Positions 23,176 to 32,459 are shown, counted from the stretch's first letter. The stretch is 45,370 nt of DNA from Spirochaetota bacterium (GCA_026398615.1 JAPLSN010000034.1:1-45370), one strand, 5' to 3'. Translations and numbers: made by a program. The notes: generated by a model not told the origin, from the letters alone.

Positions 23176-24297
23176 TCAGGCGCCCGCGAGCTTCGAATAA
23201 AGCGCGATGAGGCGGTCGGCTGCGGCCTCCCACGAGAACAGCGGCAGGCGGACCTTCGCGTTGCGCGTCAGGGCTTCCCGCAACCCGGGTTCCGACACGA
23301 TTCGTTCCATGGCCGACGCGAGCGCGGTCGCGTCGAGCGGATCGACGACGATCGCCGCGTCGCCGACGATCTCCGGGATCGCGCAGGCATTGGATGTGAT
23401 GACGGGGCAGCCACAGGCCATCGCTTCCACGTTCGGCATCCCGAACCCCTCGGCCAACGAGGGAAACACGAAGAACGAGGCCGCGTTCATGAACTCGACG
23501 ACGTCGACTTCCTGAAGGAAGCCGGGTGCGAAGAAACGGTCCGCCATGCCGAGGGCGGCGACGCGTTCCCGCACGGCGGGATTGTCCCAGCCGCCGCCCG
23601 CGCAGACGAGTAAAAAGCCGTCAGTGCGGTCCTTCGAAAACCGGGCGAACGATTCAAGGAGCGTCCAGGGGTTCTTGCGCTCGGAGAACTTGCTGATGTG
23701 GAAAGCGAACGGGATCCGGATTCCGAATCGTGCCGGCGCGGTGATGTCCGCGGCGTCCAGGATCCGGTATTGGGGGGATAGCCCGTTGTAGCAGACGACG
23801 ATCTTCCGGGGATCGATGCGGTAGCGTTCCGCGAAGAATTTCGCGCTCGTTTCCGACACCGTCACGATCGCGTCCATCATCCTCGCCAGGACGGGCACTA
23901 CGAGGATCTCGTGGGCGAGCTCGAGCTTGCCGTAGAAGCGAGGCACCCAGAGCTGTTCCGCACCGTGCATCGTCGCCAGTTTCCTGCCGGATATGCCGGC
24001 TATCGGCGAGTAGATCGTGAGCGGGGAATAATGGACTATATCGAAACGCTCGCGTCGCAGCGTCGCGGCGGCGAGGATCGGGTTGCGGGGAACGACGAGT
24101 TCGCGGATCCGGCGATAGATCGGGTTGTCGCACCGTCCATAATGGATGAAGGTGAAGTCAAAGCGTCCGGCGTGGCGATCGAGAACAGCCCCGAGTATCT
24201 CGTTGAGGTGATGCCCGGATCCCGATTTCCAGTTGTCGAGTGGTTTCGTGAAAACCGCAATGCGCGGCGCGCCGGTCTTGTCGCCCATCGCGGGCAT
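23176..24297 (-). CDS. Glycosyltransferase, GT4 family (minus strand)
   Basis: A 373-residue GT4 enzyme, the only one in the glycan cluster read leftward apart from the beta-helix lipoprotein. The acceptor domain begins APRIAVFTKPLDNWKSGSGH. Donor-side motifs are FAFHISKFSERKNPWTLLES, LLVCAGGGWDN and the donor-sugar site SLAEGFGMPNVEAMACGCPV, with the full EX7E pattern. It converges on the GT2 gene with a 61-bp gap and diverges from the next gene. ATG 24297 and ATG 24288 are both possible starts. Confidence 0.87.
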   Translation of the reverse strand: MPAMGDKTGAPRIAVFTKPLDNWKSGSGHHLNEILGAVLDRHAGRFDFTFIHYGRCDNPIYRRIRELVVPRNPILAAATLRRERFDIVHYSPLTIYSPIAGISGRKLATMHGAEQLWVPRFYGKLELAHEILVVPVLARMMDAIVTVSETSAKFFAERYRIDPRKIVVCYNGLSPQYRILDAADITAPARFGIRIPFAFHISKFSERKNPWTLLESFARFSKDRTDGFLLVCAGGGWDNPAVRERVAALGMADRFFAPGFLQEVDVVEFMNAASFFVFPSLAEGFGMPNVEAMACGCPVITSNACAIPEIVGDAAIVVDPLDATALASAMERIVSEPGLREALTRNAKVRLPLFSWEAAADRLIALYSKLAGA

Positions 24298-24380
24298 GAT
24301 ATACGATCACCCGGACCGGAAGCAAGCGCGTTCCGCGGGGGCAAACCCGCCGTTCGCGGAGGTTCGTGCGAAAGGATCCC

Positions 24381-25457
24381 ATGAGCGGCATCACCATTCT
24401 CGCCATCCACGACCGGATCGCGTGTTTCCATTCCCTGAAACCCTTCCTTTTCGCGGCTGACCAAGGCCGGTTCACGTACACCGCGTCCCCGGAATGGTGC
24501 CTCGAGCGCGACCGGAACAGGGTCCTTGTGATGGTCCGGCGTTTCATCAAGCCGGACGCCGTCGACCTCGGCCTCATGGGGCGGCTCCGCGAGAAATACG
24601 ACCGGATCGCCTTTTTCCACGACGACGCGGGCGGCGGCATTCCCCGGCTCGAGGTTCTGCCTTTCGTCGACCTGTTCTATTCGAAAGCCCTGTTCCGCGA
24701 CCGCACCTTGTACGGGAAAACCCTCTACGGCAAGGAACTGTACTCCGACTGGTATCACCGGAAGTACGAGGTCGTCGATCCCGGGGCAAGGGAGCGTCAG
24801 GTCGAGTCGCGGCCGGAACAGCTCGCCAAGCTCCGGCTGTCCTGGAACATCGGCATCGGCGACTATCCCCGCGGCAAGCTCAGGCAACGCGCCGGGGTCG
24901 TCGCCTCCATAGCCTTGGGCTTCAGGGCAGCGGGGCCGTTCTATTCCGGCAAGCGCCTGCCTCCCGACCCGGTCGCCAGAAATCCGGGCACCCTCCCCGT
25001 CCATGCCCGCATCGCGCTCGCGGGGCGGCCTTCCATCGCGCACCAGCGGGCGATGATCCTCGAGCGGATCCGAGGGGTTCCGGAGTTCCTCACCGGGACC
25101 GTTTCGCAGCGTCGTTTCAACGCGGAGATGACCATGTCCAAAATCGTGCTCAGCCCCTTCGGGTGGGGCGAACTCTGCCTTCGCGATTTCGAGGCGGTGA
25201 TCTCCGGCGCGCTCCTCCTAAAACCCGACATGTCGCATCTGGAAACATGGCCGGATATCTTCATCCCCGGTGAAACCTACGTCCCCTTCGACTGGGACGC
25301 GGCCGAGCTCGTGGGCAGGGCGGAATTCTACCTCGCGAACGACGGCGAGAGGAAACGGATCGCCCGCGCCGCCTGGGAGCGTTACCGTTCCCAGCTCGGG
25401 GATCTGTCCGCGCGCTTCGAATCGACGATCGACGAGATCTCGGGCGGGAGGGCTTGA
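24381..25457 (+). CDS. Putative glycosyltransferase (group-1/exostosin-like C-terminus)
   Basis: A 358-residue protein without a membrane segment. The C-terminal region TMSKIVLSPFGWGELCLRDF followed by EAVISGALLLKPDMSHLETW resembles the donor half of exostosin-like and short group-1 transferases. The tail has GETYVPFDWDAAELVGRAEF. The N-terminal half (AIHDRIACFHSL; KYDRIAFFHDDAGG) is not recognised. GTG 24366 is an alternative start; ATG 24381 is preceded by AAAGGA. It ends one base beyond a TTG codon, and the next gene starts just after. Confidence 0.6.
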   Translation: MSGITILAIHDRIACFHSLKPFLFAADQGRFTYTASPEWCLERDRNRVLVMVRRFIKPDAVDLGLMGRLREKYDRIAFFHDDAGGGIPRLEVLPFVDLFYSKALFRDRTLYGKTLYGKELYSDWYHRKYEVVDPGARERQVESRPEQLAKLRLSWNIGIGDYPRGKLRQRAGVVASIALGFRAAGPFYSGKRLPPDPVARNPGTLPVHARIALAGRPSIAHQRAMILERIRGVPEFLTGTVSQRRFNAEMTMSKIVLSPFGWGELCLRDFEAVISGALLLKPDMSHLETWPDIFIPGETYVPFDWDAAELVGRAEFYLANDGERKRIARAAWERYRSQLGDLSARFESTIDEISGGRA

Positions 25458-25459
25458 TC

Positions 25460-26185
25460 GTGGCTGGAGAACACTCGCTGCGGGACGTCATCGCATCCCT
25501 TCCCGCTGACAAGCGAAAGGCCGACGGGCCGTGGACTACCTTCGTGCTCCGGCCGCTTTCTTTCCCGGTGGCGTGGGCGCTTCTGGCGCTCGGTGTGACT
25601 CCGAACGCCGTGACCTACGCGTCGGCGTTCCTTTGCGTCGTCGGTTTCGTCCTCCTGGCCGTTCCCCATCCTGTCGCGGTGTATTCCGCGTTCTCCCTGT
25701 TTTTTCTCTTCGGCATCCTCGATTGCGTCGACGGGAACATGGCACGCATGGTAAAGCGCCCGAACCCGATGGGCGAATGGGTCGACGCGCTCGGCGGCTA
25801 CGTGGCGTATGCCACCTTCCTTCTCGGGATCGGCATCGCGGCGGAAATCGCCAACGGTTCCGCCATCCCGCTCACGGGGCTGCGCCTGCCCTGGGCCGGA
25901 GGCGGATGGGTGCTGCTCGGGGCGATCGCCTCGTCGGCCAACCTGCTCATGCGCGCCACGTTCCAGAACTATCGCGCCCTGCGGCCCGAAGAAGGCCGAT
26001 CCGGGGTGGCCGGTGAAAAGCGCCTGAGCGAAGCCATCGGCATCACCGGGCTCCTCGTGCCCGCGAGCGCGGCAGCCTATGCCGCCGGCGTTCTGCCCTT
26101 TGTCGTCGCCGCGTACGCCGGGATCTACGGCGGCGGCTGTCTCCTCGTCGTCCTGAAGCTTGCGGCGAAGGCAGGGAAGGGGTGA
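25460..26185 (+). CDS. CDP-alcohol phosphatidyltransferase-family membrane protein
   Basis: A 241-residue protein with about six membrane segments. The family motif is recognisable: Asp88-x2-Asp91-Gly92-x2-Ala95-Arg96-x8-Gly105-x3-Asp109. The fourth aspartate expected at 113 is a glycine (GEWVDALGGY). The family condenses CDP-diacylglycerol or another CDP-alcohol with an alcohol, and the missing residue is the proposed catalytic base. GTG 25460 is chosen because GGAGGG (25447-25452) lies seven bases before it; TTG 25454 would sit directly on that site. The stop overlaps the next start (GTGA). Confidence 0.78.
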   Translation: MAGEHSLRDVIASLPADKRKADGPWTTFVLRPLSFPVAWALLALGVTPNAVTYASAFLCVVGFVLLAVPHPVAVYSAFSLFFLFGILDCVDGNMARMVKRPNPMGEWVDALGGYVAYATFLLGIGIAAEIANGSAIPLTGLRLPWAGGGWVLLGAIASSANLLMRATFQNYRALRPEEGRSGVAGEKRLSEAIGITGLLVPASAAAYAAGVLPFVVAAYAGIYGGGCLLVVLKLAAKAGKG

Positions 26186-27324
26186 AAAGGGAATGGCGCG
26201 TGAGGCCGGTCGTTCTCGCGTACAACACTTCCCTGTACGTGTGGAAATTCAGGATGCCCTTGCTGGAAGCCCTCCGGGAACGGGGTTACGAGGTCGTCGT
26301 CCTGGCGCCCCGCGACGGCTGCACGGAGCGGATCGTGGCGGCCGGCTTCGGCTTTCGCGAGCTCCGCCTCGAGCCGCGGGGCCGGAATCCCGCCGCGGAT
26401 ATCGGGACCTTTCTTGATTTCATCCGGGCGTACCGCGAGCTTCACCCGTCGGTCGCCCTGCATTACACGATCAAGCCCAACCTCTACGGTTCGCTCGCCG
26501 CCAGGATGCTCGCCATTCCCGCGATCGACAACGTCACGGGCCTGGGCGCGATCTTCGAGCGTGACGGGCTTCTCCAGCGCTGCGTCGGGCTCGCGTACCG
26601 CGTCGCGCTCGCCCGCGTCAGCCGCGTTTTCTTCCAGAACACCGATGACCGCGATCTTTTCGTCGGTCACCGCTTCGTCGATCCCGCGAGGGTTGAAGTG
26701 CTGCCGGGCTCCGGCGTGGACCTCGAACGGTTCCGACCTGCGCCCCGGCCGGACGGGCCGTTCACCTTCCTTTTTGTCGGGAGGCTCCTCAAGGCCAAGG
26801 GGGTCGAGGATCTCGTCGCTGCCGCGCGCATCGTGCGTTCCCGCGTGCCCGAAGTCCGGATCGTACTCCTTGGGGAGCGAGCCGACGGGGAACCGGGCGC
26901 GGCCGATCCCGCCATTTTGGACGCGGCGATTTCGGACGGCACCGTGATCGCGCCCGGTGCGACGGACGACGTGAGACCATTTCTGACGGCGGCCGACTGC
27001 GTCGTCCTGCCCTCGTACTACCGCGAGGGCGTTCCCCGTTCGCTCCTCGAGGCGATCGCATCGGGGAAACCCGTGATAGCTGCCGATTCCGTGGGTACGC
27101 GCGAACCGGTGATCGAGGGTGAAAACGGCTTCCTGTGCCGGCCCCGCGATCCCGCCGACCTGGCAGCCGTCATGTCGCGTATGGCGGAGCTTGCACCGGC
27201 TGAACGCGCGGCGCTGGGCGAGGCTTCCCGGAAGCTTGCAGAGACGCGCTTCGACGAGCGCATCGTGATCGGGAAATACCTCGAGGCCGTGGATGCCGCG
27301 ACCGCGTCGGGGCCGGCGACCTGA
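26182..27324 (+). CDS. Glycosyltransferase, GT4 family (PglA-like)
   Basis: A 380-residue GT4 enzyme. Near the N-terminus it has VVLAYNTSLYVWKFRMPLLE, and HYTIKPNLYGSLAARML with AIDNVTGLGAIF matches the PglA/WcaJ-associated type that adds a second sugar to a lipid-linked monosaccharide. The donor domain shows FTFLFVGRLLKAKGVEDLVA and PSYYREGVPRSLLEAIASGK, the EX7E-type site. GTG 26182 overlaps the previous stop and follows AGGGAAGGG. In such clusters the initiating phosphoglycosyltransferase (here at 29637) works just before this enzyme. Specificity is inferred. Confidence 0.85.
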   Translation: MKREWRVRPVVLAYNTSLYVWKFRMPLLEALRERGYEVVVLAPRDGCTERIVAAGFGFRELRLEPRGRNPAADIGTFLDFIRAYRELHPSVALHYTIKPNLYGSLAARMLAIPAIDNVTGLGAIFERDGLLQRCVGLAYRVALARVSRVFFQNTDDRDLFVGHRFVDPARVEVLPGSGVDLERFRPAPRPDGPFTFLFVGRLLKAKGVEDLVAAARIVRSRVPEVRIVLLGERADGEPGAADPAILDAAISDGTVIAPGATDDVRPFLTAADCVVLPSYYREGVPRSLLEAIASGKPVIAADSVGTREPVIEGENGFLCRPRDPADLAAVMSRMAELAPAERAALGEASRKLAETRFDERIVIGKYLEAVDAATASGPAT

Positions 27325-27360
27325 TCTCGGGTAAAATCCAATCCTGAAAGGCGAACGACA

Positions 27361-28485
27361 GTGACGCATCTCGTTACCGGCGCGGCCGGGTTCATAGGAT
27401 TCCATCTCGTCCGGAGGCTCCTCGAGCGGGGGGACGACGTGGTCGGGATCGATTCCATCAACGGCTACTACGATCCGGCGCTCAAGTTCGACCGGCTCGC
27501 GGAGCTGGGCATCGGGGCCGAGGCCGCCGAACCCAACCGTCCCTGCGCGAGTTCCCGATACCGGGGTTTCACCTTCCTGCGCTGCTCCCTCGAGGACCGG
27601 GCCGGATTGGAGGATCTGTTCGGGCGGATGCGCTTCGACCGGGTCTGCAGCCTGGCCGCGCAGGCCGGCGTGCGGTACAGCATCGAGAATCCGCGCGCCT
27701 ACGTCGAGTCGAACGTCCTCGGCTTCCTCAACGTGCTCGAATGCTGCCGTTCCGCGAAGACACCCCATCTGGCCTTTGCGTCCAGCTCCTCCGTTTACGG
27801 CCTCAACGCGACGAGGCCGTTCAGCGAACACGCGGGCGTCGACCACCCGGTCAGCATGTACGCGGCCACCAAGCGCGCGGACGAGTTGATGGCTCACGTG
27901 TACAGCCACCTGTACGCCCTGCCGACGACCGGCTTGCGCTTTTTCACCGTCTACGGGCCGTGGGGACGGCCGGACATGGCCTATTTCCGCTTCGCGAGGG
28001 CCATCCTTTCAGGCGAACCGATCGACGTGTACAACGACGGGAACCTGCTGCGGGATTTCACCTACATCGACGACATCGTCGAAGGCATCGTCAGGATCAT
28101 CGACCGGATTCCCGCCGGTGATCCCGCTTGGCGGACCGAGCGCCCCGATCCGGCTTCCTCGAGCGCGCCCTTCAGGATCTACAACATCGGCAACAACCGG
28201 CCCGAACGGATCCTGGACTTCATCCGGGAGCTCGAGACGGCGCTCGGGCGGGAAGCGGTCAAGCGTTTCCTGCCGATGCAGCCGGGCGACGTGTACGCGA
28301 CCGAGGCCGACGTCGCAGACCTGGAACGCGACTTCGGCTGGAAGCCGACGACGAGGCTCGCGGAGGGCCTGCGGCTTTTCACGGCGTGGTTCAGGGAGTA
28401 TCGGGATCGGGAACAGGATCCGGACGCGTATTTTCGTAGCGCAGGTCCAGGCCCTCGGACGGGGGCGTCATGCACAGGCCCGTGA
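27361..28485 (+). CDS. NAD-dependent epimerase, UDP-glucuronate 4-epimerase-like
   Basis: A 374-residue short-chain dehydrogenase/epimerase. The NAD motif is TGAAGFIGFHLVRRLLERGD, IDSINGYYDPALK is typical of UDP-glucuronate 4-epimerases, and the catalytic site is SSSSVYG plus MYAATKRADE (Tyr-x3-Lys). LRFFTVYGPWGRPDMAYFRF and DGNLLRDFTYIDDIV complete the match. It converts UDP-GlcA to UDP-GalA in relatives. The C-terminus runs about 28 residues beyond the usual end (YRDREQDPDAYFRS onward), antisense to the convergent beta-helix gene with 95 bp of overlap, so the native stop may have been lost. Confidence 0.87.
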   Translation: MTHLVTGAAGFIGFHLVRRLLERGDDVVGIDSINGYYDPALKFDRLAELGIGAEAAEPNRPCASSRYRGFTFLRCSLEDRAGLEDLFGRMRFDRVCSLAAQAGVRYSIENPRAYVESNVLGFLNVLECCRSAKTPHLAFASSSSVYGLNATRPFSEHAGVDHPVSMYAATKRADELMAHVYSHLYALPTTGLRFFTVYGPWGRPDMAYFRFARAILSGEPIDVYNDGNLLRDFTYIDDIVEGIVRIIDRIPAGDPAWRTERPDPASSSAPFRIYNIGNNRPERILDFIRELETALGREAVKRFLPMQPGDVYATEADVADLERDFGWKPTTRLAEGLRLFTAWFREYRDREQDPDAYFRSAGPGPRTGASCTGP

Positions 28486-29515
28486 ACACGCAGTCCGAGA
28501 AGACGATCGTCCCGCGCGGCTTCGTTTCGAGGCCGTTGAAGTAGAGCGAGACGGGATGGTCGTCGACGATTGTCGTTTCGATGCGGATCGTCTGTTCGCC
28601 CGAGTCGGGCTTGAGCCTGCCGAACGAGAACAGGAGGCCCGGTCCCTGGTTGTCCGAGATGATGCAGGAGCGGACGACGCAGTCCCTGAAACCCGGGTCC
28701 CGGGAGTTGGGCTCGAAGTCGATGCCCGCGCCCGGGAGCGCCCCGCCCGTTCCCCGCAGCTCGCAGCCTTCGATGAGGAGGCGGTCCGCGGAAATGACGC
28801 TCACGCCCTGGCGATGGTGGTCGAGGAGGATGAGGTCGCGAAGGACGAGATCGGCGCAGGGTATCCTGCCTTCCGGTCCGTTCGAAGTCCCGACGTAGAC
28901 CCCGTCGCCGCCCGAGGACGAAATTTCCAGTCCGGCTATCTCGACGCGCGAGACTCCGCGCAGGGACAGCGCGTGCCGCCACTGCGAAGGCTCGTATGGC
29001 GGCCGCTGGTAATCGGATTTCTTCATCCGCCACGCCGCGCCATAGCCGCTCACCCGCAGGTCCCCGACGCCGTTCGCCTCGAAGAGGCAGTCGCCGGATG
29101 TACGGAATGCCCCTTCGGCGGCCCGGACGACGACGCCCTCTCCGAATATCAGCTCCAGCCCGCCGCGGAGCTCGATCGTCCCCGAGACGATCCATGGGGA
29201 TCCCATGTTGGGTACATAGACCGTCGCCGCGCCCGAAGCGATGGCGGCCCTGATGCTTTCCGTCGCGTCGGCGGAGTCGAAGCCCCACCATGCCGCGCTC
29301 ACCGCGCCGTTACCGATGCCGCCGGTCGATCCGGACAGGGCCGAGCAGCCGGATGCCGACCACGCTTCCTCCAGCGCGGCAATCCTCGCGGACTGGGCGG
29401 CGCGTCCCGGGAGACCGGTCCTGTCAAGGGACGGCCCCAGTTCCCGGGGAATGCGGTGGACGCAGGACGCGAGCAGCGGGACGAGCATGGCAATACGGAG
29501 CGCGCGTATGTTCAT
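28391..29515 (-). CDS. Right-handed beta-helix lipoprotein
   Basis: A 374-residue protein with a lipoprotein signal MNIRALRIAMLVPLLASC (lipobox LAS-Cys18). The mature part has repeated short beta-strand turns (IELRGGLELIFGEGVVVRAA, LRGVSRVEIAGLEIS, LVLRDLILLDHHRQGVSVI, LLIEGCELRGTG), as in pectate-lyase-fold proteins that bind or cleave polysaccharides. The fold is inferred. ATG 29515 is chosen because it directly precedes the signal peptide; the frame is open upstream to 29689. It could process or bind the polysaccharide made by this cluster. The 3' end overlaps the convergent epimerase. Confidence 0.75.
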   Translation of the reverse strand: MNIRALRIAMLVPLLASCVHRIPRELGPSLDRTGLPGRAAQSARIAALEEAWSASGCSALSGSTGGIGNGAVSAAWWGFDSADATESIRAAIASGAATVYVPNMGSPWIVSGTIELRGGLELIFGEGVVVRAAEGAFRTSGDCLFEANGVGDLRVSGYGAAWRMKKSDYQRPPYEPSQWRHALSLRGVSRVEIAGLEISSSGGDGVYVGTSNGPEGRIPCADLVLRDLILLDHHRQGVSVISADRLLIEGCELRGTGGALPGAGIDFEPNSRDPGFRDCVVRSCIISDNQGPGLLFSFGRLKPDSGEQTIRIETTIVDDHPVSLYFNGLETKPRGTIVFSDCVFTGLCMTPPSEGLDLRYENTRPDPVPDPDTP

Positions 29516-29636
29516 GGCCCGTTCATCATGCCCGATTTCGGGCGAGTCCAACAATCGCCAACCGCCGTTTTCAACCTTGCGCCGCTTGCACGGCCAGGAG
29601 CGTTCGGATAGAGTGGCACGCGCAGGAATTCCAGGC

Positions 29637-31007
29637 ATGGCAATGATATCGCGAAGGCTCGACCAGTTCGTCATCTTCCTCGTCGACATCGTCCTTCTCT
29701 ATGGGAGTTTTTTCCTGGCTCTCGCCGTCTGGGAAGGCGCGGAGCGGGCTCTCGTACCGTGGGCGGCGAACGCGTTCGCGTTCGCGTGGATCGCCGCCCT
29801 GTGGGTGCTCGTTTTCTATACCGCAGGATTGTACGTCGTCGACGATCCCTTCGACGGCACGCGATTTTTCAAGCATTTCATCGTGGCCTCGGCGGTCGCC
29901 GGGCTCGCGTCCTTCGGCTTGCTCCGCGTCGTCTGCGGCGGGATCGATGTCATCCGCGACGCTTCGGCCGTCTTTCCGGGCATCGTCGCGATCATCGTCT
30001 GGACATGGCGTTTTTCCTACGCGCGGATCAGGCGGTTCTTCCTTCCCAAGGTCGGGGTCGCTTTCGTCGGCTACAACGCGGGCGTCGCGGAGCTCGCCTC
30101 GGAAATGGCCGCGCGGCCCCACATGGGGTACGAAGCGCGGCTCGTGTACGATCCCTCCGGAGCGACCCCGTCGTGCGCGGGCCCGGAATGCGTCGCCGGT
30201 CGCGACGCGTTCGTGGAGCGAGCCGCCGTCCGGGACATCGGTCTCGTGATCATCGCCCGCAGCTCGGCCGTCGACGAAGACGCACGGAAGGCCGTCTTCG
30301 GCCTACTCGCCCGGCCGGTCCGCTACCTTGGCCTGCCCGAATTCTATGAGTCCTTCCTCCGCAAGGTCCCGATCGGCGACATCGACGAGCTCTGGTTCCT
30401 CGAGAAGGTGGATCGGAACGGCACCAGACCCTACGCCATCGCCAAACGCGTCACGGACATCCTCGTCGCGACCTCCGCCATGCTGTTGAGCCTCCCGTTC
30501 TGGCCGCTCGTCGCCCTGGCCATCAAGCTCGGGAGCCAGGGGCCCGTGCTCTTCCGGCAGCGGCGCCTCGGCCGCTTCGGCAAGCCGTTCACGATCCTCA
30601 AGTTCAGGACGATGAGGACCGACCTGAACGATTTCGCGCCGACCGGCAAGGACGACCCGCGCGTGACCGCCTTCGGGGATTTCATGCGCAAGTCCCGGAT
30701 CGACGAGATCCCGCAGATGCTGAACATCCTCATGGGCGAGATGAGTTTCGTGGGACCCCGTCCCGAGCGGCCCGAACTCGCCATCGAGCTGGAAAAGGCG
30801 ATCCCCTTCTACCGCGAGCGCCTGCGGGTGAAGCCGGGGATCACCGGCTGGGACCAGGTTTCCGGGGAATACCATTCCCCCTCGGTGGAAGATACGTACA
30901 AGAAACTCCAGTACGACCTCTATTACATCAAGAACTACTCGGTGTTCCTCGACGTTTCGATCTTCTTCAAGACCATCTTCACGGTGTTCATGCGGGCGGG
31001 CCGATGA
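29637..31007 (+). CDS. Polyprenyl phosphoglycosyltransferase (WcaJ/WbaP-like initiating enzyme)
   Basis: A 456-residue enzyme with about four N-terminal membrane segments (residues 8-125), a CoA-binding-like Rossmann domain (VGVAFVGYNAGVAELASEMA) and the C-terminal bacterial sugar transferase domain after another hydrophobic stretch. Catalytic-domain motifs are FTILKFRTMRTD, SRIDEIPQMLNILMGEMSFV followed by GPRPERPE, and RLRVKPGITGWDQVSGEY. It transfers a sugar phosphate to undecaprenyl phosphate, starting each repeat unit. AGGAA lies eight bases before ATG 29637. It is divergent from the beta-helix gene (121 bp apart) and overlaps the next permease gene by ATGA. Confidence 0.9.
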   Translation: MAMISRRLDQFVIFLVDIVLLYGSFFLALAVWEGAERALVPWAANAFAFAWIAALWVLVFYTAGLYVVDDPFDGTRFFKHFIVASAVAGLASFGLLRVVCGGIDVIRDASAVFPGIVAIIVWTWRFSYARIRRFFLPKVGVAFVGYNAGVAELASEMAARPHMGYEARLVYDPSGATPSCAGPECVAGRDAFVERAAVRDIGLVIIARSSAVDEDARKAVFGLLARPVRYLGLPEFYESFLRKVPIGDIDELWFLEKVDRNGTRPYAIAKRVTDILVATSAMLLSLPFWPLVALAIKLGSQGPVLFRQRRLGRFGKPFTILKFRTMRTDLNDFAPTGKDDPRVTAFGDFMRKSRIDEIPQMLNILMGEMSFVGPRPERPELAIELEKAIPFYRERLRVKPGITGWDQVSGEYHSPSVEDTYKKLQYDLYYIKNYSVFLDVSIFFKTIFTVFMRAGR

Positions 31008-32455
31008 GACTCCTCCTGAAGCTCGCGTTCCGGAACCTGGTCCGGACGCCCCGGAAAACGTTCACGATCGGGATTCTCGTGGCCATCGGCCTGTGCTGCA
31101 TGCTCGTCGGCAACGCGGTCATAGATGGATCGGAGAGAGGCCAGCGCCGGATGTACATCGACGGTTTCACCGGGGACTTCGCCGTCGGGGCGCGCACCGG
31201 TGAGCTGTATTCGCTCTTCGGCAACATCGACCCGGTGCTGGCCGAGTACTCGGAAACGCCCGTGCTGCCCGGGGCCGAGGCTATCAAGGCGATCCTCGAT
31301 TCCGATCCGGCGGTGGCCGGCTCGGCGTACCAGGTTTCCGCCGCGGCGAGCGTCAGGTGGGAGGGCTACAAGTCCACCAAACCCGTGTTCGGCGTGGGAT
31401 CGGATTACTTCCGCATGCTCGGTTCCATCAAGATCGTCGAGGGCCGCGCGATCCTCGACGGCGAGAGTGCGATCGTGATTACGAAGGCGATGGCTGACGC
31501 CGCGGAGAAGGCAGGCGGGCACCGTCCAGTACCCGGCGACGTCTTCCAGCTCGTTTCCGGCTCCGATACCGGGTTCGCGATCCGGGAAGTCCCGCTCGTC
31601 GGCATTTCGGAGTACGCTGCCCCGAACGCAACGCTCGACGCCATCACGCTCGTCGACCTGGAGACCGCCAGGGCGATGGCGGCCGTGACCATCGGTTCAG
31701 CCATGGGGGAACCCGGAGGACAGGCTCCGTCGGTGCTCGAGGGCGGGATCGATGACCTGTTCGGCACGGAGTCCGCAGGGTCGGTGGCGTCGGAGGGCGC
31801 AGGCATGGACCTGCAGGACATCGAACGGCAGGTCGCCGAGAGGACGGAACGGCCCGTCGGCATCGCAGGCGGTGCCAGCCATTTCATCCTGGTTCGCCTC
31901 GTTCCCGGCACCGACGCGAAGGCGTGGGCTTCCCGCGCGGCCCGGCGTATCGATGAGACCGGGTACGAGGCGGGTATCATCGACTGGCGGACGGCGGCGG
32001 GGATGAGCACCCTGGCCGTCTTTGCGCTCGGCATTATCTTTGACGCCGGTTTCGGCATCGTCGCGGCGGGCGCCGTCGTCATCATCATGAATTCGCTCGT
32101 CATCACCGCGCTCGAGCGCACGAGGGAAATCGGCACCATGCGGGCATTGGGCGCGTCGAGGAGCTTTGTCAGCCTGCTCTTCATGACGGAGACGACGATG
32201 ATAACGTCGGTTTTCGGGGTCGCCGGCATCCTTGCGGCCCTGGTGCTCTCCGCGGTCGTGGGCATGCACGGCATCCCGATGGGGAACCCCCTGCTCGTGA
32301 CCCTGTTCGGCGCCACCGAGCTCCGGCCTTTGGTGACGCCGGGCCTCGTCGCGTCCCACGTCGGCCTGTCTGTCCTCATGGGGGCGGCCGCGAGCCTCTA
32401 CCCCGTTATCCTCATCATGAGACTGGCGCCTACGACAGCGCTGTCGGCCGAGTGA
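31004..32455 (+). CDS. ABC transporter permease, FtsX/MacB-LolCE type
   Basis: A 483-residue permease with the FtsX topology: one N-terminal membrane segment (about 20-40, after AFRNLVRTPRKTFTIGI), a large periplasmic domain, and three C-terminal segments. The signature ALERTREIGTMRALGASRSF precedes the third segment. LolCE-type permeases extract lipidated substrates from the inner membrane. The insertion between about 205 and 275 is Gly/Ala-rich. It overlaps the sugar transferase by ATGA and is followed by a second permease, but no ATPase gene is nearby. Confidence 0.85.
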   Translation: MRLLLKLAFRNLVRTPRKTFTIGILVAIGLCCMLVGNAVIDGSERGQRRMYIDGFTGDFAVGARTGELYSLFGNIDPVLAEYSETPVLPGAEAIKAILDSDPAVAGSAYQVSAAASVRWEGYKSTKPVFGVGSDYFRMLGSIKIVEGRAILDGESAIVITKAMADAAEKAGGHRPVPGDVFQLVSGSDTGFAIREVPLVGISEYAAPNATLDAITLVDLETARAMAAVTIGSAMGEPGGQAPSVLEGGIDDLFGTESAGSVASEGAGMDLQDIERQVAERTERPVGIAGGASHFILVRLVPGTDAKAWASRAARRIDETGYEAGIIDWRTAAGMSTLAVFALGIIFDAGFGIVAAGAVVIIMNSLVITALERTREIGTMRALGASRSFVSLLFMTETTMITSVFGVAGILAALVLSAVVGMHGIPMGNPLLVTLFGATELRPLVTPGLVASHVGLSVLMGAAASLYPVILIMRLAPTTALSAE

Positions 32456-32459
32456 CGGC

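Noticed and set aside
24298-24380. Regulatory hairpin in the divergent gap (TCCGCG/CGCGGA)
   Set aside because: A 6-bp stem with a long loop is expected by chance at this GC content, and no promoter boxes accompany it.
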